Shown here: positions 1 to 7,725 of the stretch, piece by piece | Numbering within the stretch: the first letter of the stretch is position 1 | Layout: every line of letters begins with the position of its first letter | Source: Flavobacterium sp. 102 | Lineage (GTDB): Bacteria > Bacteroidota > Bacteroidia > Flavobacteriales > Flavobacteriaceae | NCBI RefSeq assembly: GCF_003634615.1 | Contig: NZ_RBKX01000001.1 | Location: 1,240,001 to 1,304,000, forward strand | Length of the DNA: 64,000 nucleotides | Direction of reading: 5' to 3' | The notes under the pieces: generated by a model | Told to the model about the DNA's origin: nothing | Seen by the model: only the letters and a program-made list of their open reading frames with translations | Databases searched by the model: none | Translations under genes and position numbers: made by a program

Positions 1-330
1 TATGAAATTTACTGAAAAATAGACCTGTAGTTTGGTTTTTTGACTGACCAATCTGTCTAATTGGGATTTGTTTGGACGATTGATTAGGTCTTTTTTGCTG
101 TCGTAAAAATTGTTGATGATATAACCCGAAGCAATGGTCAAACTGGAAACTAAAACGATGATAAACAAGTTGAAATCGAGCAAAACATCGAGTGCTCTTT
201 TTTCGGGAGCCAAAATGAATATGGCCGATAAATATTGGGCTAAAGCAATTACGGGAATGTTGTAACCGCGCACTACAGAAAACATGCTGATGATTTTCAG
301 TAAGGTGTGTTTGGTTTTTCGGCTTAACAT
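1..330 (-). CDS. UbiA-family prenyltransferase (partial, C-terminus off the window)
   Basis: The first 110 codons of a polytopic membrane prenyltransferase, read from an ATG at 330; the rest lies beyond the left edge. The sequence ends a hydrophobic helix with SGYIINNFYDSKKD, matching the first aspartate-rich NxxxDxxxD motif of UbiA enzymes, which binds prenyl diphosphate through Mg2+, followed by the typical INRP. Flavobacterial homologues are usually named geranylgeranylglycerol-phosphate geranylgeranyltransferase, but menaquinone or other quinone prenylation cannot be excluded from this fragment. It lies 55 bp downstream of mevalonate kinase on the same strand, which fits use of isoprenoid diphosphates. 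Family assignment is firm; substrate is inference. Confidence 0.85.
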   Translation of the reverse strand, partial: MLSRKTKHTLLKIISMFSVVRGYNIPVIALAQYLSAIFILAPEKRALDVLLDFNLFIIVLVSSLTIASGYIINNFYDSKKDLINRPNKSQLDRLVSQKTKLQVYFSVNFI

Positions 331-342
331 TTTGCATACATT

Positions 343-369
343 AGTCCTTCGACTGCGCTCAGGATGACA
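343..369. repeat. Possible dispersed intergenic motif
   Basis: The gap between the prenyltransferase and mevalonate kinase genes holds CTTCGACTGCGCTCAGGATG (349-368). I recognise this as a motif that recurs between genes in many Bacteroidota genomes. Only one clear copy is in this window, so its repeated nature cannot be shown here. Confidence 0.4.
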
Positions 370-385
370 AAAGTGGATTTCATGT

Positions 386-1324
386 TTAAAACTGGTAAAC
401 CACTTCCAATTTGTAATCTTTCAGGGATTTTTTGGCCTTTTCTAAATCTTCGGTAAATCCTAGAATATAACCGCCGCCGCCGGAACCGCAAAGTTTTAAG
501 TAGTAATCATTGGTGTCAAGTCCTTTTTGCCAAACGCCGTGAAACGCTTCGGGAATCATTGGCTTGAAATTGTTTAAGACTACTTTAGACAATTGTTTGG
601 TATTGGCAAACAAAGATTTCATATCGCCGCCGAGGAAATTTTCCACGCAAGCGTCGGTGTATTTGATGAATTGTGATTTTAACATTTTTCGAAAACCTTC
701 TTCTTTTAGGTTTTCCATGAAGATGTTCACCATTGGAGCAGTTTCGCCTACGATTCCGGAGTCTAACAAAAACACAGCACCTTTTCCGGTCGCACTTTGA
801 GACGGAATGCCGGTGGCTTCGATATTGTCTTTGGAATTGATCAAAATCGGAATGCTCAAATAGCTGTTTAATGGATCAAGACCGGAACTTTTTCCGTGGA
901 AGAATGACTCCATTTGGGAAAAAATCGTTTTTAACTGCAATAATTTCTCACGGGTTAAATTCTCTAAAACCGTGATTTTGTCGTTGGCATATTTGTCATA
1001 AATCGCCGCCACTAAAGCACCGCTGCTGCCAACACCATATCCTTGCGGAATACTGGAATCGAAATACATGCCGCGTTCTACATCGGTTTTTAAAACTTCA
1101 ATATTGAAAGTTACTAACTCGGGTTGGTCTTTTTGAAGTTGGTCCAAATAGGTTACAAAACGACGCAAACTCGCGTTAGATTTAATCGCTTCTTCGGATG
1201 GATTTTCGTCCACTTTCAAAGCGCCGTTGTAAAAATTGTAGGGAATGGATAAACCTTTAGAATCCTTTATAATTCCGTATTCTCCGAAGAGAAGAATCTT
1301 TGAGTAAAATAATGGTCCTTTCAT
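386..1324 (-). CDS. mvk: Mevalonate kinase (GHMP kinase family)
   Basis: ATP-dependent phosphorylation of mevalonate to 5-phosphomevalonate in the cytoplasm, the first kinase of the mevalonate route to isopentenyl diphosphate. The 312-residue protein has the three GHMP kinase blocks: an N-terminal KILLFGEYG strand (residues 9-17), the ATP-binding glycine/serine loop PQGYGVGSSGA (93-103), and a C-terminal CGSGGGGYILG loop. A GKSSGLDPLNSYLS segment near residue 150 carries the candidate catalytic Asp. Length matches bacterial mevalonate kinases. It is followed on the same strand by the prenyltransferase and preceded, beyond the small four-helix-bundle gene, by diphosphomevalonate decarboxylase, so the three probably form one isoprenoid transcript. 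Confidence 0.88.
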   Translation of the reverse strand: MKGPLFYSKILLFGEYGIIKDSKGLSIPYNFYNGALKVDENPSEEAIKSNASLRRFVTYLDQLQKDQPELVTFNIEVLKTDVERGMYFDSSIPQGYGVGSSGALVAAIYDKYANDKITVLENLTREKLLQLKTIFSQMESFFHGKSSGLDPLNSYLSIPILINSKDNIEATGIPSQSATGKGAVFLLDSGIVGETAPMVNIFMENLKEEGFRKMLKSQFIKYTDACVENFLGGDMKSLFANTKQLSKVVLNNFKPMIPEAFHGVWQKGLDTNDYYLKLCGSGGGGYILGFTEDLEKAKKSLKDYKLEVVYQF

Positions 1325-1331
1325 ATGTTTT

Positions 1332-1362
1332 AATGGATAATTAACAATGGATAATTGATAAT
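1332..1362. repeat. GATAATT repeats at the 3' side of the four-helix-bundle gene
   Basis: AATGGATAATT occurs twice (1332-1342 and 1347-1357), running into TGATAAT (1356-1362). This is the same seven-base unit, in inverted orientation, as the array at 1726-1763 on the other side of the small gene, so the gene is bracketed by inverted heptad arrays. Confidence 0.6.
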
Positions 1363-1712
1363 TATTTTGTTTTTGACGTATTAATTATACTAGTTAGTAA
1401 CTTTAATAATTCTACTGCTTTTGGTTTTATATTTTCAAATTCGGCTTGATTTAAATATTTGGTTTCAAACAATAAATCTATCCAATATTCAGTTTCGTTT
1501 GCTTCTTTAAGGGAAATAGATAATTTATTTATAAAATCTGCTTTGCTTTGAGCATGTTCTGCTTCTCTGACATTGGCTCCAATTGATGTTCCAGAACGTA
1601 ACAATTGTTTTGACAAAACAAACTCTTTCCTTTCAACTAAAACTTTATAAAGAGAAACAACTTCAATCGCAAAAGAAAATGATTTCTCCTTGATAACGTT
1701 TTTCTTCTCCAT
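1362..1712 (-). CDS. Four-helix bundle protein (S23 / intervening-sequence protein family)
   Basis: A 116-residue all-helical protein of the family called four helix bundle protein or 23S rRNA intervening-sequence protein (TIGR02436-type). Diagnostic stretches are KQLLRSGTSIGANVREAEHA (residues 40-59) and SISLKEANETEYWIDLL. Relatives are encoded inside 23S rRNA intervening sequences and, as Avd, in diversity-generating retroelements, but most stand alone and have no known function. Here it interrupts a mevalonate gene group: the gap to each neighbour consists mainly of GATAATT-type heptad repeats. No template/variable repeat pair or reverse transcriptase is nearby, so this is not a retroelement. 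The bracketing suggests a small cassette inserted between two pathway genes. Family assignment is confident; role unknown. Confidence 0.85.
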   Translation of the reverse strand: MEKKNVIKEKSFSFAIEVVSLYKVLVERKEFVLSKQLLRSGTSIGANVREAEHAQSKADFINKLSISLKEANETEYWIDLLFETKYLNQAEFENIKPKAVELLKLLTSIINTSKTK

Positions 1713-1725
1713 GTTCTAATTTTGC

Positions 1726-1763
1726 ATTATCAATTATCAATTATCAATTATCAATTATCAATT
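1726..1763. repeat. ATTATCA heptad tandem array
   Basis: Five perfect copies of the seven-base unit ATTATCA (1726-1760) and the start of a sixth. The array overlaps the 3' end of the diphosphomevalonate decarboxylase gene, whose stop codon (TGA at 1746-1744) and last codons are made of the repeat. Confidence 0.85.
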
Positions 1764-2826
1764 GACTTCCAAGTCCAATCGCATCACAAATATAGTTACC
1801 ATTTTGACAATAGCCAACTAATTCTGTAGTAATAAATTGCATTGCCTGAACTCTAACGTTTTCGGGATACAAAATATGTACGTTGGCACCGGCATCTAAG
1901 GTAAAACATATAGGAATATTCGTTTCGTTTCTAAACTTCCAAATTTCATTGATGATTTCCAATGTATTGGGTTTCATTAGGATAAAATAAGGAATCGAGG
2001 TCATCATCATCGCGTGAAGTGTCAAAGCTTCGCTTTCGACTATCTTTATAAATTGGGTTAAATCGCCGTTTTCCAAAACTTTTTTGATAGCCGATAAATT
2101 TTCGTGTGCTTGCGCAAATCGTTGTTCAGCAAATGGATGATTGTGCATTAAATCGTGTCCCACCGTACTTGAAACTTGCTTTTCGCCTTTATCCACTAAG
2201 AGAATAGTATCTTGGTAATTCTTGAAATTGTCGTGAATCTTCGATGGAAATTCCACTCCGAACAAATCTGAGCTTCCATTGATTTCAGCATGATTGCCCC
2301 AAACGACAACACTTCCTTTTACACTTCTGCAAGCGCTTCCCGAACCTAATCGGGCTAAGAAAGAAGCTTTTTGGTTAAAGAAATCGTCTGTCATTTCCGT
2401 CCCGAAGTTTCGGGATAAAGCTTTTTCCAAAGACATAATATTCATCGCCAAAGCAGCCATTCCTGAAGCGGAAGAAGCAATGCCTGAACTGTGCGGAAAA
2501 GTGTTTTCGGTATCTATCGTGAAATGATAATCTTTCAGAAAAGGACAATAGATTTCAATACGTTCTAAGAACTTTTGGATTTTCGGTTTGAAATCTTCTT
2601 TGGGTTGGCCTTCAAACAGCAAATCGAAAGAGAAATTACTATTACTCTCTTTTTTGGCGAAAGCCAATTTGGTAATTGTTTTACAATTGTTCAAAGTAAA
2701 ACTGACTGAAGGATTGGCCGGAACCTGATTCTCTTTTTTGCCCCAATATTTGACTAAAGCAATATTACTAGGTGCACTCCATTGAAAACTTCCGTTTTCG
2801 ATTACTGTTGAAAATGGTTTTGTCAT
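1744..2826 (-). CDS. mvaD: Diphosphomevalonate decarboxylase
   Basis: Converts 5-diphosphomevalonate to isopentenyl diphosphate with ATP, the last step of the mevalonate route. The 360-residue product starts MTKPFSTV and shows the family blocks APSNIALVKYWGK near the N-terminus, SSGIASSASGMAALAMN (the ATP loop), LARLGSGSACRSVKG and a late DAGANVHILYP with the conserved Asp. The frame is open upstream to 3009, but the extension begins with TTG, lies partly in an intergenic repeat and is unlike the family, so the ATG at 2826 is chosen. Two oddities: the palindrome at 2400-2415 adds Ser-Arg-Asn-Phe-Gly in frame after the EKAL helix, and the last residues QLIIDN come from a heptad repeat. Confidence 0.9.
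   Translation of the reverse strand: MTKPFSTVIENGSFQWSAPSNIALVKYWGKKENQVPANPSVSFTLNNCKTITKLAFAKKESNSNFSFDLLFEGQPKEDFKPKIQKFLERIEIYCPFLKDYHFTIDTENTFPHSSGIASSASGMAALAMNIMSLEKALSRNFGTEMTDDFFNQKASFLARLGSGSACRSVKGSVVVWGNHAEINGSSDLFGVEFPSKIHDNFKNYQDTILLVDKGEKQVSSTVGHDLMHNHPFAEQRFAQAHENLSAIKKVLENGDLTQFIKIVESEALTLHAMMMTSIPYFILMKPNTLEIINEIWKFRNETNIPICFTLDAGANVHILYPENVRVQAMQFITTELVGYCQNGNYICDAIGLGSQLIIDN
2400..2415. repeat. TCCCGAA-GT-TTCGGGA palindrome inside mvaD
   Basis: A 16-base inverted repeat with seven-base arms and a two-base centre lies in the mvaD coding sequence and encodes Ser-Arg-Asn-Phe-Gly. The same arms with centre GG occur at 12479-12494, and a variant sits in the tRNA relic near 42140. 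Confidence 0.7.
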
Positions 2827-2976
2827 AAAATCCTTTTCGGACAAGAGCTTAAGCGAATTACTGGAAGAAAGCATAGATTTGATTTTAACTTCGTTCAGTT
2901 TGACCAAAATTGGTCTTGAGTAAGCAAAGATAATTTTTTCTTTTTTGAATTGACAAATAGACTTAAGGAGTTTTGA

Positions 2977-3064
2977 TTTTAACCGCAAAGGAAACAAAGA
3001 GATACGCAAAGTTCACAAAGAGCATAGTGTTCCTAGTCCTTTCCTCTTGTGCTTAGTGGTTAAA
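2977..3064. repeat. Intergenic repeat with inverted ends and 21-bp internal duplication
   Basis: Between the divergent mvaD and tspO genes, TTTAACC (2978-2984) and GGTTAAA (3058-3064) form short inverted ends. Inside, a 21-base unit beginning GCAAAG and containing ACAAAGAG is repeated in tandem (2985-3005 and 3006-3026) with a few substitutions. The element resembles the CAAAG-rich intergenic repeats common in Flavobacteriaceae. It explains the spurious open frame upstream of mvaD. Confidence 0.55.
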
Positions 3065-3078
3065 CTTTAGTATATTTG
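3047..3078 (+). promoter_or_regulatory. Promoter of tspO
   Basis: TTG at 3047-3049 and TATATTTG at 3071-3078 are separated by 21 bases and match the Bacteroidota -33 (TTG/TTTG) and -7 (TAnnTTTG) elements. The tspO ATG follows 22 bases after the -7 box. The -33 element lies inside the right end of the intergenic repeat. Confidence 0.65.
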
Positions 3079-3100
3079 ACTAAAATTAAAACTTATCGCC

Positions 3101-3577
3101 ATGCAAAAGATTTTAAGAATAGTCCTCGTTGTAGCAACATGTTTGGTTATTGGTTACTTATCCGGAGTAGTTACTCGTGAAAGTATTACGACTTGGTATC
3201 CGACATTGATTAAGCCTGTTTTTAATCCGCCGAATTGGATTTTTGCCCCGGTTTGGACAGTACTTTACATCATGATTGGTGTTGCAGGCGGCATGATTTG
3301 GAACCGAATGGAGACTGATGAAGAAAATGTCAAAAAGGCTTTTAAGTTTTTTATGTACCAATTAGGGTTGAATGCGCTTTGGTCTTATTTGTTCTTTGGA
3401 TTGCACAATCCGTTATTGGCTTTGATTGAAATCATTTTGCTTTGGTTAGTGATTTTTGAAACCTATACTCAATTTAAGAAAATTGATAAAGTCGCCGGAA
3501 TGTTGTTTGTTCCGTATTTGGCTTGGGTCAGTTTTGCTACCGTACTCAATGCGAGTATTTGGTGGTTGAACAAATAA
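3101..3577 (+). CDS. tspO: TspO/MBR family membrane protein
   Basis: A 158-residue tryptophan-rich membrane protein of the TspO/peripheral benzodiazepine receptor family, five predicted transmembrane helices. Diagnostic segments are WYPTLIKPVFNPPNWIFAPV (residues 31-50), VLYIMIGVAGGMIWNR and NALWSYLFFGLHNPLLALIE, followed by the SIWWLN end. Family members bind porphyrins and tetrapyrroles and act in light, oxygen or stress responses; the ligand in flavobacteria is not established. It is a single-gene transcript with its own promoter, ending at a bidirectional terminator shared with the convergent secreted-protein gene. Confidence 0.92.
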   Translation: MQKILRIVLVVATCLVIGYLSGVVTRESITTWYPTLIKPVFNPPNWIFAPVWTVLYIMIGVAGGMIWNRMETDEENVKKAFKFFMYQLGLNALWSYLFFGLHNPLLALIEIILLWLVIFETYTQFKKIDKVAGMLFVPYLAWVSFATVLNASIWWLNK

Positions 3578-3579
3578 AA

Positions 3580-3610
3580 AAATCCCGTCTTTTATTGAGA
3601 CGGGATTTTT
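3580..3610. terminator. Bidirectional intrinsic terminator
   Basis: Stem AAATCCCGTCT (3580-3590) pairs with AGACGGGATTT (3598-3608) around a seven-base loop, with A and T tracts on the two sides. It can stop both tspO and the converging gene that ends at 3629. Confidence 0.9.
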
Positions 3611-3628
3611 ATTTCTATGAATATTCGA

Positions 3629-5944
3629 TTATTGAATTATTAGTTTTTTGATGGTTTTCAAGTTGTTTTCTGTATTGATTTCTACCAAGTAAACTCCTTT
3701 TGATAAATCGGATAAATCAATTGTTGTTTGATTATCAGATAAAGAAGAAATTGTTTTTATTTTTTTGCCAATAATGTCGTAGAAGACAATTTCTTTGAGG
3801 TTTTCGGCTACATTGGATAGATTTACGGTAACCAGTTCGCTTGCCGGATTAGGATACAAAATAATATTATTAGCTTCAAAAGTCGGAATACCCAAACTTT
3901 CTACAAATTCTGTATCGAATCTATTGGTCACAATTGCCGGATTGTAATCAAAGAAAATGGAAGCCGTATTCGGAATAATATCACCAATGGCATAACCTGA
4001 TTTTGGTTTGATTCTGAAATAAACATAGCCATGACCATCACTGATGTTAATACTGCTTGGCGGCAAATTGATGTCGAAGAAATGCCAAGTCAGTTGATTG
4101 CCTTCACGTCTTGTGTTTACTGTATGGCTGGCGTTAAGCATTTCAAAAGTGTTTTCGTCTAAATCGGCATGAAGTACATCTTCCACTCTGATAAACTCTG
4201 CGTTGGCCGTTCCGGTATTTTCAAAACGAATGGTGTAATACAGATAATCATTGGCAGTAAAATGGTCAAAAACTATTTTGCCCCCGCGAGATTCGGCTTT
4301 GTCATTTGGGTCATAAGAACCCACAACCGTTAGGGTAAAAGAGGAAGAATTGTTAGCGAGGTTGGCATCACCATCAACTTGAATTGAAGCGCTATTGGTT
4401 AATAAATCTCCTAAATTGACAGTTGGTATCGTTGGAACTTGTAGCGTTACAGTAATATAACGAATTTCATTATAGGCTAAATTGGTAAAGTCATAAGTAA
4501 ATCCGGTACTTGATGCTGTTGTTCCTGTTTGCGAAATTGAAACTATGGTTACATTTGGGTCTTTGGTAAATGTCAAAGTACCATTTGAAATTGTTCCAAA
4601 ACTATTGTTTGTATAGCTTACTACAACATCATATGTAAATCCCGGTCTAGGTTGGTTTTGTGGATAAACATAACAAACGGCGTCAATATAAGATTGGTTG
4701 GTAGTAATTGGAAAATACAAGTAATTTGCGCCACTTCCGTCGGGTAGTGTTACATTTGTATAAGAGGCATTGGACACATAATAATTGGTCAATTCGCTAT
4801 TCACAGCGAAATTAATATCATACGAGTTCAGAGGGTTATTTTCATAGATATAATAAGAACCATTATTCGAACTTCCATAAAGATTATTACCTGAATCATT
4901 GATTTGATACACAAAATTACCTTGATTAAAATTGAACTCTCCGGTGTCTTTGATGCCATTGTTATTACTGTCTAAGAAAGCGTTTAATATTAAAGCTTCA
5001 GCACAGTTTCCACTATTGACACAATCTAACATACAAATGGTTAAAGGTTCAGACCAAGGACTGTTTACTCCAATGTCACAAACTTTTCTAACATATACCG
5101 AATAACAGGCATCCGGTAATAGTCCTGTGAAAATATAGGAATTTAAAGGAGCTTGTACGACTATTGAGTTGTCTTCTGTTGGTGGAGGAGCGCCATAAGG
5201 AACAATTGAAATTCGGTTGAAAATGTAACCTATAAAGCCACCCGAATTACTCCAATTTAAAGTAAATGAAGTAGGAGTGATGTTGGTTGCCATTAAATTA
5301 CTTGGCGCCGGACAGGCTTCTCCGCAGTTGTATGTATTCAATGTTAATGTTGTAACTGAAAAACAGGCATTTTGAGTATTTTCAACTCTGGCATATAGTA
5401 TTTGTATTCCGGGACTAATTAAGGGGATATATCCGCCATCAAGTATAGCGTTAGAACCAGTTTCAGCATCAGCTATTGTTTCATAAAAGGTTATGGTAAC
5501 ACTTGGATCGCCATTAATTATTTGTGGTATGGCATCATTCAAATTATATATAGGCAACTCATTGGTGTCGCAAAACTGTAATATTGCCGAATTGACAGTA
5601 GGTCTGGGTAAAACCCTAATATCAACCGTAGCCACATTGACATCATTGGTTGAATTGTTTACTATTCTAATGCCCAACGTTTGGATAGCGGGTTGGATAT
5701 TACTATAATTGTTTGCATTGATAATCGGATTTGTATTATTCAGAGCGTTAGCATAGGAAGGATAATAAGTAATGGTGTAATTACTTTCAACAACAGCAGC
5801 TAAAATTTGTGATGTTAATTGGGTTAAATCAAAAACAGCATATTGATCATTGTTATCATCACATTGAGAAATCGTTGGATATGAAGGTAGAAATTGTGCA
5901 TTAGCCGTAACAGCAAACAACAATAGAAGTAGTAGTTTTTTCAT
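3629..5944 (-). CDS. T9SS-secreted multidomain surface protein (FnIII, DUF11-like, type A sorting tail)
   Basis: A 771-residue secreted protein. Residues 1-16 are a signal peptide ending ANA. The next part resembles flavobacterial secreted proteins with cysteine-bearing repeats (QFCDTNELPIYNLNDA). A fibronectin type III module lies at about 215-305 (from CPAPSNLMATNITPTSFTLNW), then DUF11-like repeats, then a block with DPNDKAE and YTIRFENTGTA seen in many T9SS cargo proteins. The last ~75 residues, from LYPNPASE to the KKLIIQ end, are a type A T9SS sorting domain, so the protein is expected to cross the outer membrane and be cleaved there. No catalytic motif is visible; an adhesin or matrix role is inference. 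It is a single gene facing tspO. Confidence 0.85.
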   Translation of the reverse strand: MKKLLLLLLFAVTANAQFLPSYPTISQCDDNNDQYAVFDLTQLTSQILAAVVESNYTITYYPSYANALNNTNPIINANNYSNIQPAIQTLGIRIVNNSTNDVNVATVDIRVLPRPTVNSAILQFCDTNELPIYNLNDAIPQIINGDPSVTITFYETIADAETGSNAILDGGYIPLISPGIQILYARVENTQNACFSVTTLTLNTYNCGEACPAPSNLMATNITPTSFTLNWSNSGGFIGYIFNRISIVPYGAPPPTEDNSIVVQAPLNSYIFTGLLPDACYSVYVRKVCDIGVNSPWSEPLTICMLDCVNSGNCAEALILNAFLDSNNNGIKDTGEFNFNQGNFVYQINDSGNNLYGSSNNGSYYIYENNPLNSYDINFAVNSELTNYYVSNASYTNVTLPDGSGANYLYFPITTNQSYIDAVCYVYPQNQPRPGFTYDVVVSYTNNSFGTISNGTLTFTKDPNVTIVSISQTGTTASSTGFTYDFTNLAYNEIRYITVTLQVPTIPTVNLGDLLTNSASIQVDGDANLANNSSSFTLTVVGSYDPNDKAESRGGKIVFDHFTANDYLYYTIRFENTGTANAEFIRVEDVLHADLDENTFEMLNASHTVNTRREGNQLTWHFFDINLPPSSINISDGHGYVYFRIKPKSGYAIGDIIPNTASIFFDYNPAIVTNRFDTEFVESLGIPTFEANNIILYPNPASELVTVNLSNVAENLKEIVFYDIIGKKIKTISSLSDNQTTIDLSDLSKGVYLVEINTENNLKTIKKLIIQ

Positions 5945-6013
5945 CCGTTAGTAATTTTGAAACCCAAATTTAACTGATTTTGAGCAAACTACTATATAAA
6001 CATAAGAAATTTT

Positions 6014-6511
6014 TTAATGTAAACTAATCACTTTAGCAATTCTCCATTGGTCATTCACTTTTTTCCAAAAAATGGTAAACCGACTGATTTTTTTGGGCTC
6101 ATTCGGTGGATTGGTGTTGTTGCTGAAGGAATGCAAACCAATTTCAATCGCGCCATAATCTTTAATCGGATAAACCTCAATACTGCCTTTTACCAATGTT
6201 CTGGTTACTTTACCGCAGATATTTTTTTTGGTGCCTTCCAAGATATCTTTTTTTGAATTGGATAAGCCGCCTTGGTCATGGTAAAACTCAATATCATCTG
6301 AATAGAAATCGGCATAAATTTCAAATTTACTATCACAATTATTGTAAGCGTCAAAAAATACACTGTCAAGTTTTACAATAGCTTCATACAACTCGGGATT
6401 ATCCGGTTGGTAGTTTTTCGTTAATTGAAAACTATTTGATTTTGGCGTACTACAACTCTCTAGGAAAAGAATAGCTATAAATAGTACTGAAATAGTGATT
6501 GTTTTTTTCAT
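6014..6511 (-). CDS. SnoaL/NTF2-like lipoprotein of unknown function
   Basis: A 165-residue protein from the ATG at 6511, with a lipoprotein signal whose lipobox ends FLES-C (Cys20). The rest is a cone-fold NTF2-like domain: an N-terminal helix with LDSVFFDAYNNCDSKFEIYA, central FYHDQGG and a C-terminal strand FTIFWKKVNDQWRIAKVISLH, as in DUF4440/SnoaL proteins. The open frame extends 14 codons upstream, but the internal ATG gives a proper signal peptide and overlaps the flavoprotein stop by four bases (ATGA, 6508-6511), suggesting translational coupling. It is the last gene of the long minus-strand run starting at the sugar transporter. Function unknown. Confidence 0.75.
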   Translation of the reverse strand: MKKTITISVLFIAILFLESCSTPKSNSFQLTKNYQPDNPELYEAIVKLDSVFFDAYNNCDSKFEIYADFYSDDIEFYHDQGGLSNSKKDILEGTKKNICGKVTRTLVKGSIEVYPIKDYGAIEIGLHSFSNNTNPPNEPKKISRFTIFWKKVNDQWRIAKVISLH

Positions 6512-7725
6512 GATGAGGTAATTGAATTCGCTGCCAAAAATCCACTTGTCCAAGCATTTTGAAAGTTAAAGCCGCCCGTAATCGCATCGATATTGACAAT
6601 TTCGCCTGCAAAAAATAAATTTTCGTGTAACTTGCTTTCCATTGTCTTAAAATTGATTTCTCTTAAATCAATGCCGCCGGCGGTGACAAATTCTTCCTTG
6701 AAAGTACTTTTGCCATTCACTTGAAATTGCCCGTTGGTGAGTTGGTTCGCCAAATTGGTCAATTGTATTTTAGTCAAATCAGCCCATTTCGTTTCATTTG
6801 AAATACCGGAAGCCAACACCAAACTTTCCCACAATCGATTCGGAAACTCGAAAGGCGATTTTTTACTGACTACTTTCTTAGCGTGTTCTTGTTTGAGTTC
6901 TTTTAAAGTTTCCATCGCTTCTTCAAAAGTAACATCGTTGAGCCAATTGATTTCGATTACAAACTGGTATTTTTTTTCCGCCAAAATAATCGCGCCCCAA
7001 GCCGAAAGTCTCAGAATTCCGGGACCCGACATGCCCCAATGCGTAATCAATAATGGTCCGGAAGCTTCTAGTTTAGTAGCTTTGACTTTCACATTGGCAA
7101 AAGCTGAAACACCCATCAAATCTTTGATTCGAGTATCTTTGATGTTAAAAGTAAATAGCGAAGGAACCGGAGGAATAATTGTGTGGTTCATACTTTCGAG
7201 TAGTTCCCAAATTTTAGGATTGCTACCGGTAGTCAGGACTAATTTATAACAAGAATAAGTTTCGTGATGGGTTTCTACTTTCCAGTAATTGTCGCCTTTA
7301 AAAAGTGATTGTACACTTTGACCGGTAAGCACATCGATTTTCAATTTCTGGGTCAAGCCCAAAAAACAGTCGATGATAGTTTGAGAGGAATCCGATGTCG
7401 GGAACATCCGGCCATCATCTTCTATTTTCAATTCTACGCCATGCTTTTCAAACCATTCAATCGTATCGCCGGAACAAAATTGGTGAAACGGACCGCGCAA
7501 TTCTTTTTCCCCACGCGGATAAAATTTGACCAAATCATTCGGCACAAAACAGGCATGAGTTACATTACAACGTCCGCCACCGGAAATACGCACTTTTTCC
7601 AAAACCGTTTTGCCACGTTCTAAAATGGCAACTTTTAGCTTCGGATTGTTTTCAACGATATTGATAGCTGTAAAAAAACCAGCTGCACCGCCGCCAACAA
7701 TTATAATGTCATAGTTTGAGTTCAT
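6508..7725 (-). CDS. FAD-dependent oxidoreductase, YhiN/HI0933 family
   Basis: A 405-residue flavoprotein. DIIIVGGGAAGFF (residues 6-18) is the dinucleotide-binding loop, followed by the family signature RISGGGRCNVTH; near the C-terminus VTAGGIDLREINFKTMES and NIDAITGGFNFQNAWTSGF complete the FAD site. Members of this BaiN/YhiN group are annotated as NAD(P)/FAD-dependent oxidoreductases; their physiological substrate is generally unknown. Length is typical. It overlaps the glycerophosphodiesterase gene by four bases (7722-7725) and the SnoaL-like gene by four bases, so the three are probably translated together. No functional link to the starch genes upstream is evident. Confidence 0.85.
   Translation of the reverse strand: MNSNYDIIIVGGGAAGFFTAINIVENNPKLKVAILERGKTVLEKVRISGGGRCNVTHACFVPNDLVKFYPRGEKELRGPFHQFCSGDTIEWFEKHGVELKIEDDGRMFPTSDSSQTIIDCFLGLTQKLKIDVLTGQSVQSLFKGDNYWKVETHHETYSCYKLVLTTGSNPKIWELLESMNHTIIPPVPSLFTFNIKDTRIKDLMGVSAFANVKVKATKLEASGPLLITHWGMSGPGILRLSAWGAIILAEKKYQFVIEINWLNDVTFEEAMETLKELKQEHAKKVVSKKSPFEFPNRLWESLVLASGISNETKWADLTKIQLTNLANQLTNGQFQVNGKSTFKEEFVTAGGIDLREINFKTMESKLHENLFFAGEIVNIDAITGGFNFQNAWTSGFLAANSITSS

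Noticed and set aside
1362..1712. Diversity-generating retroelement (Avd homologue)
   Set aside because: No reverse transcriptase, template repeat or variable repeat lies near the four-helix-bundle gene.
1726..1763. CRISPR-like repeat array
   Set aside because: Seven-base units in direct tandem without spacers; no cas genes are present in the window.
2827..3009. N-terminal extension of diphosphomevalonate decarboxylase
   Set aside because: It begins with TTG, runs into the intergenic repeat and has no similarity to the family; the ATG at 2826 gives the usual length.
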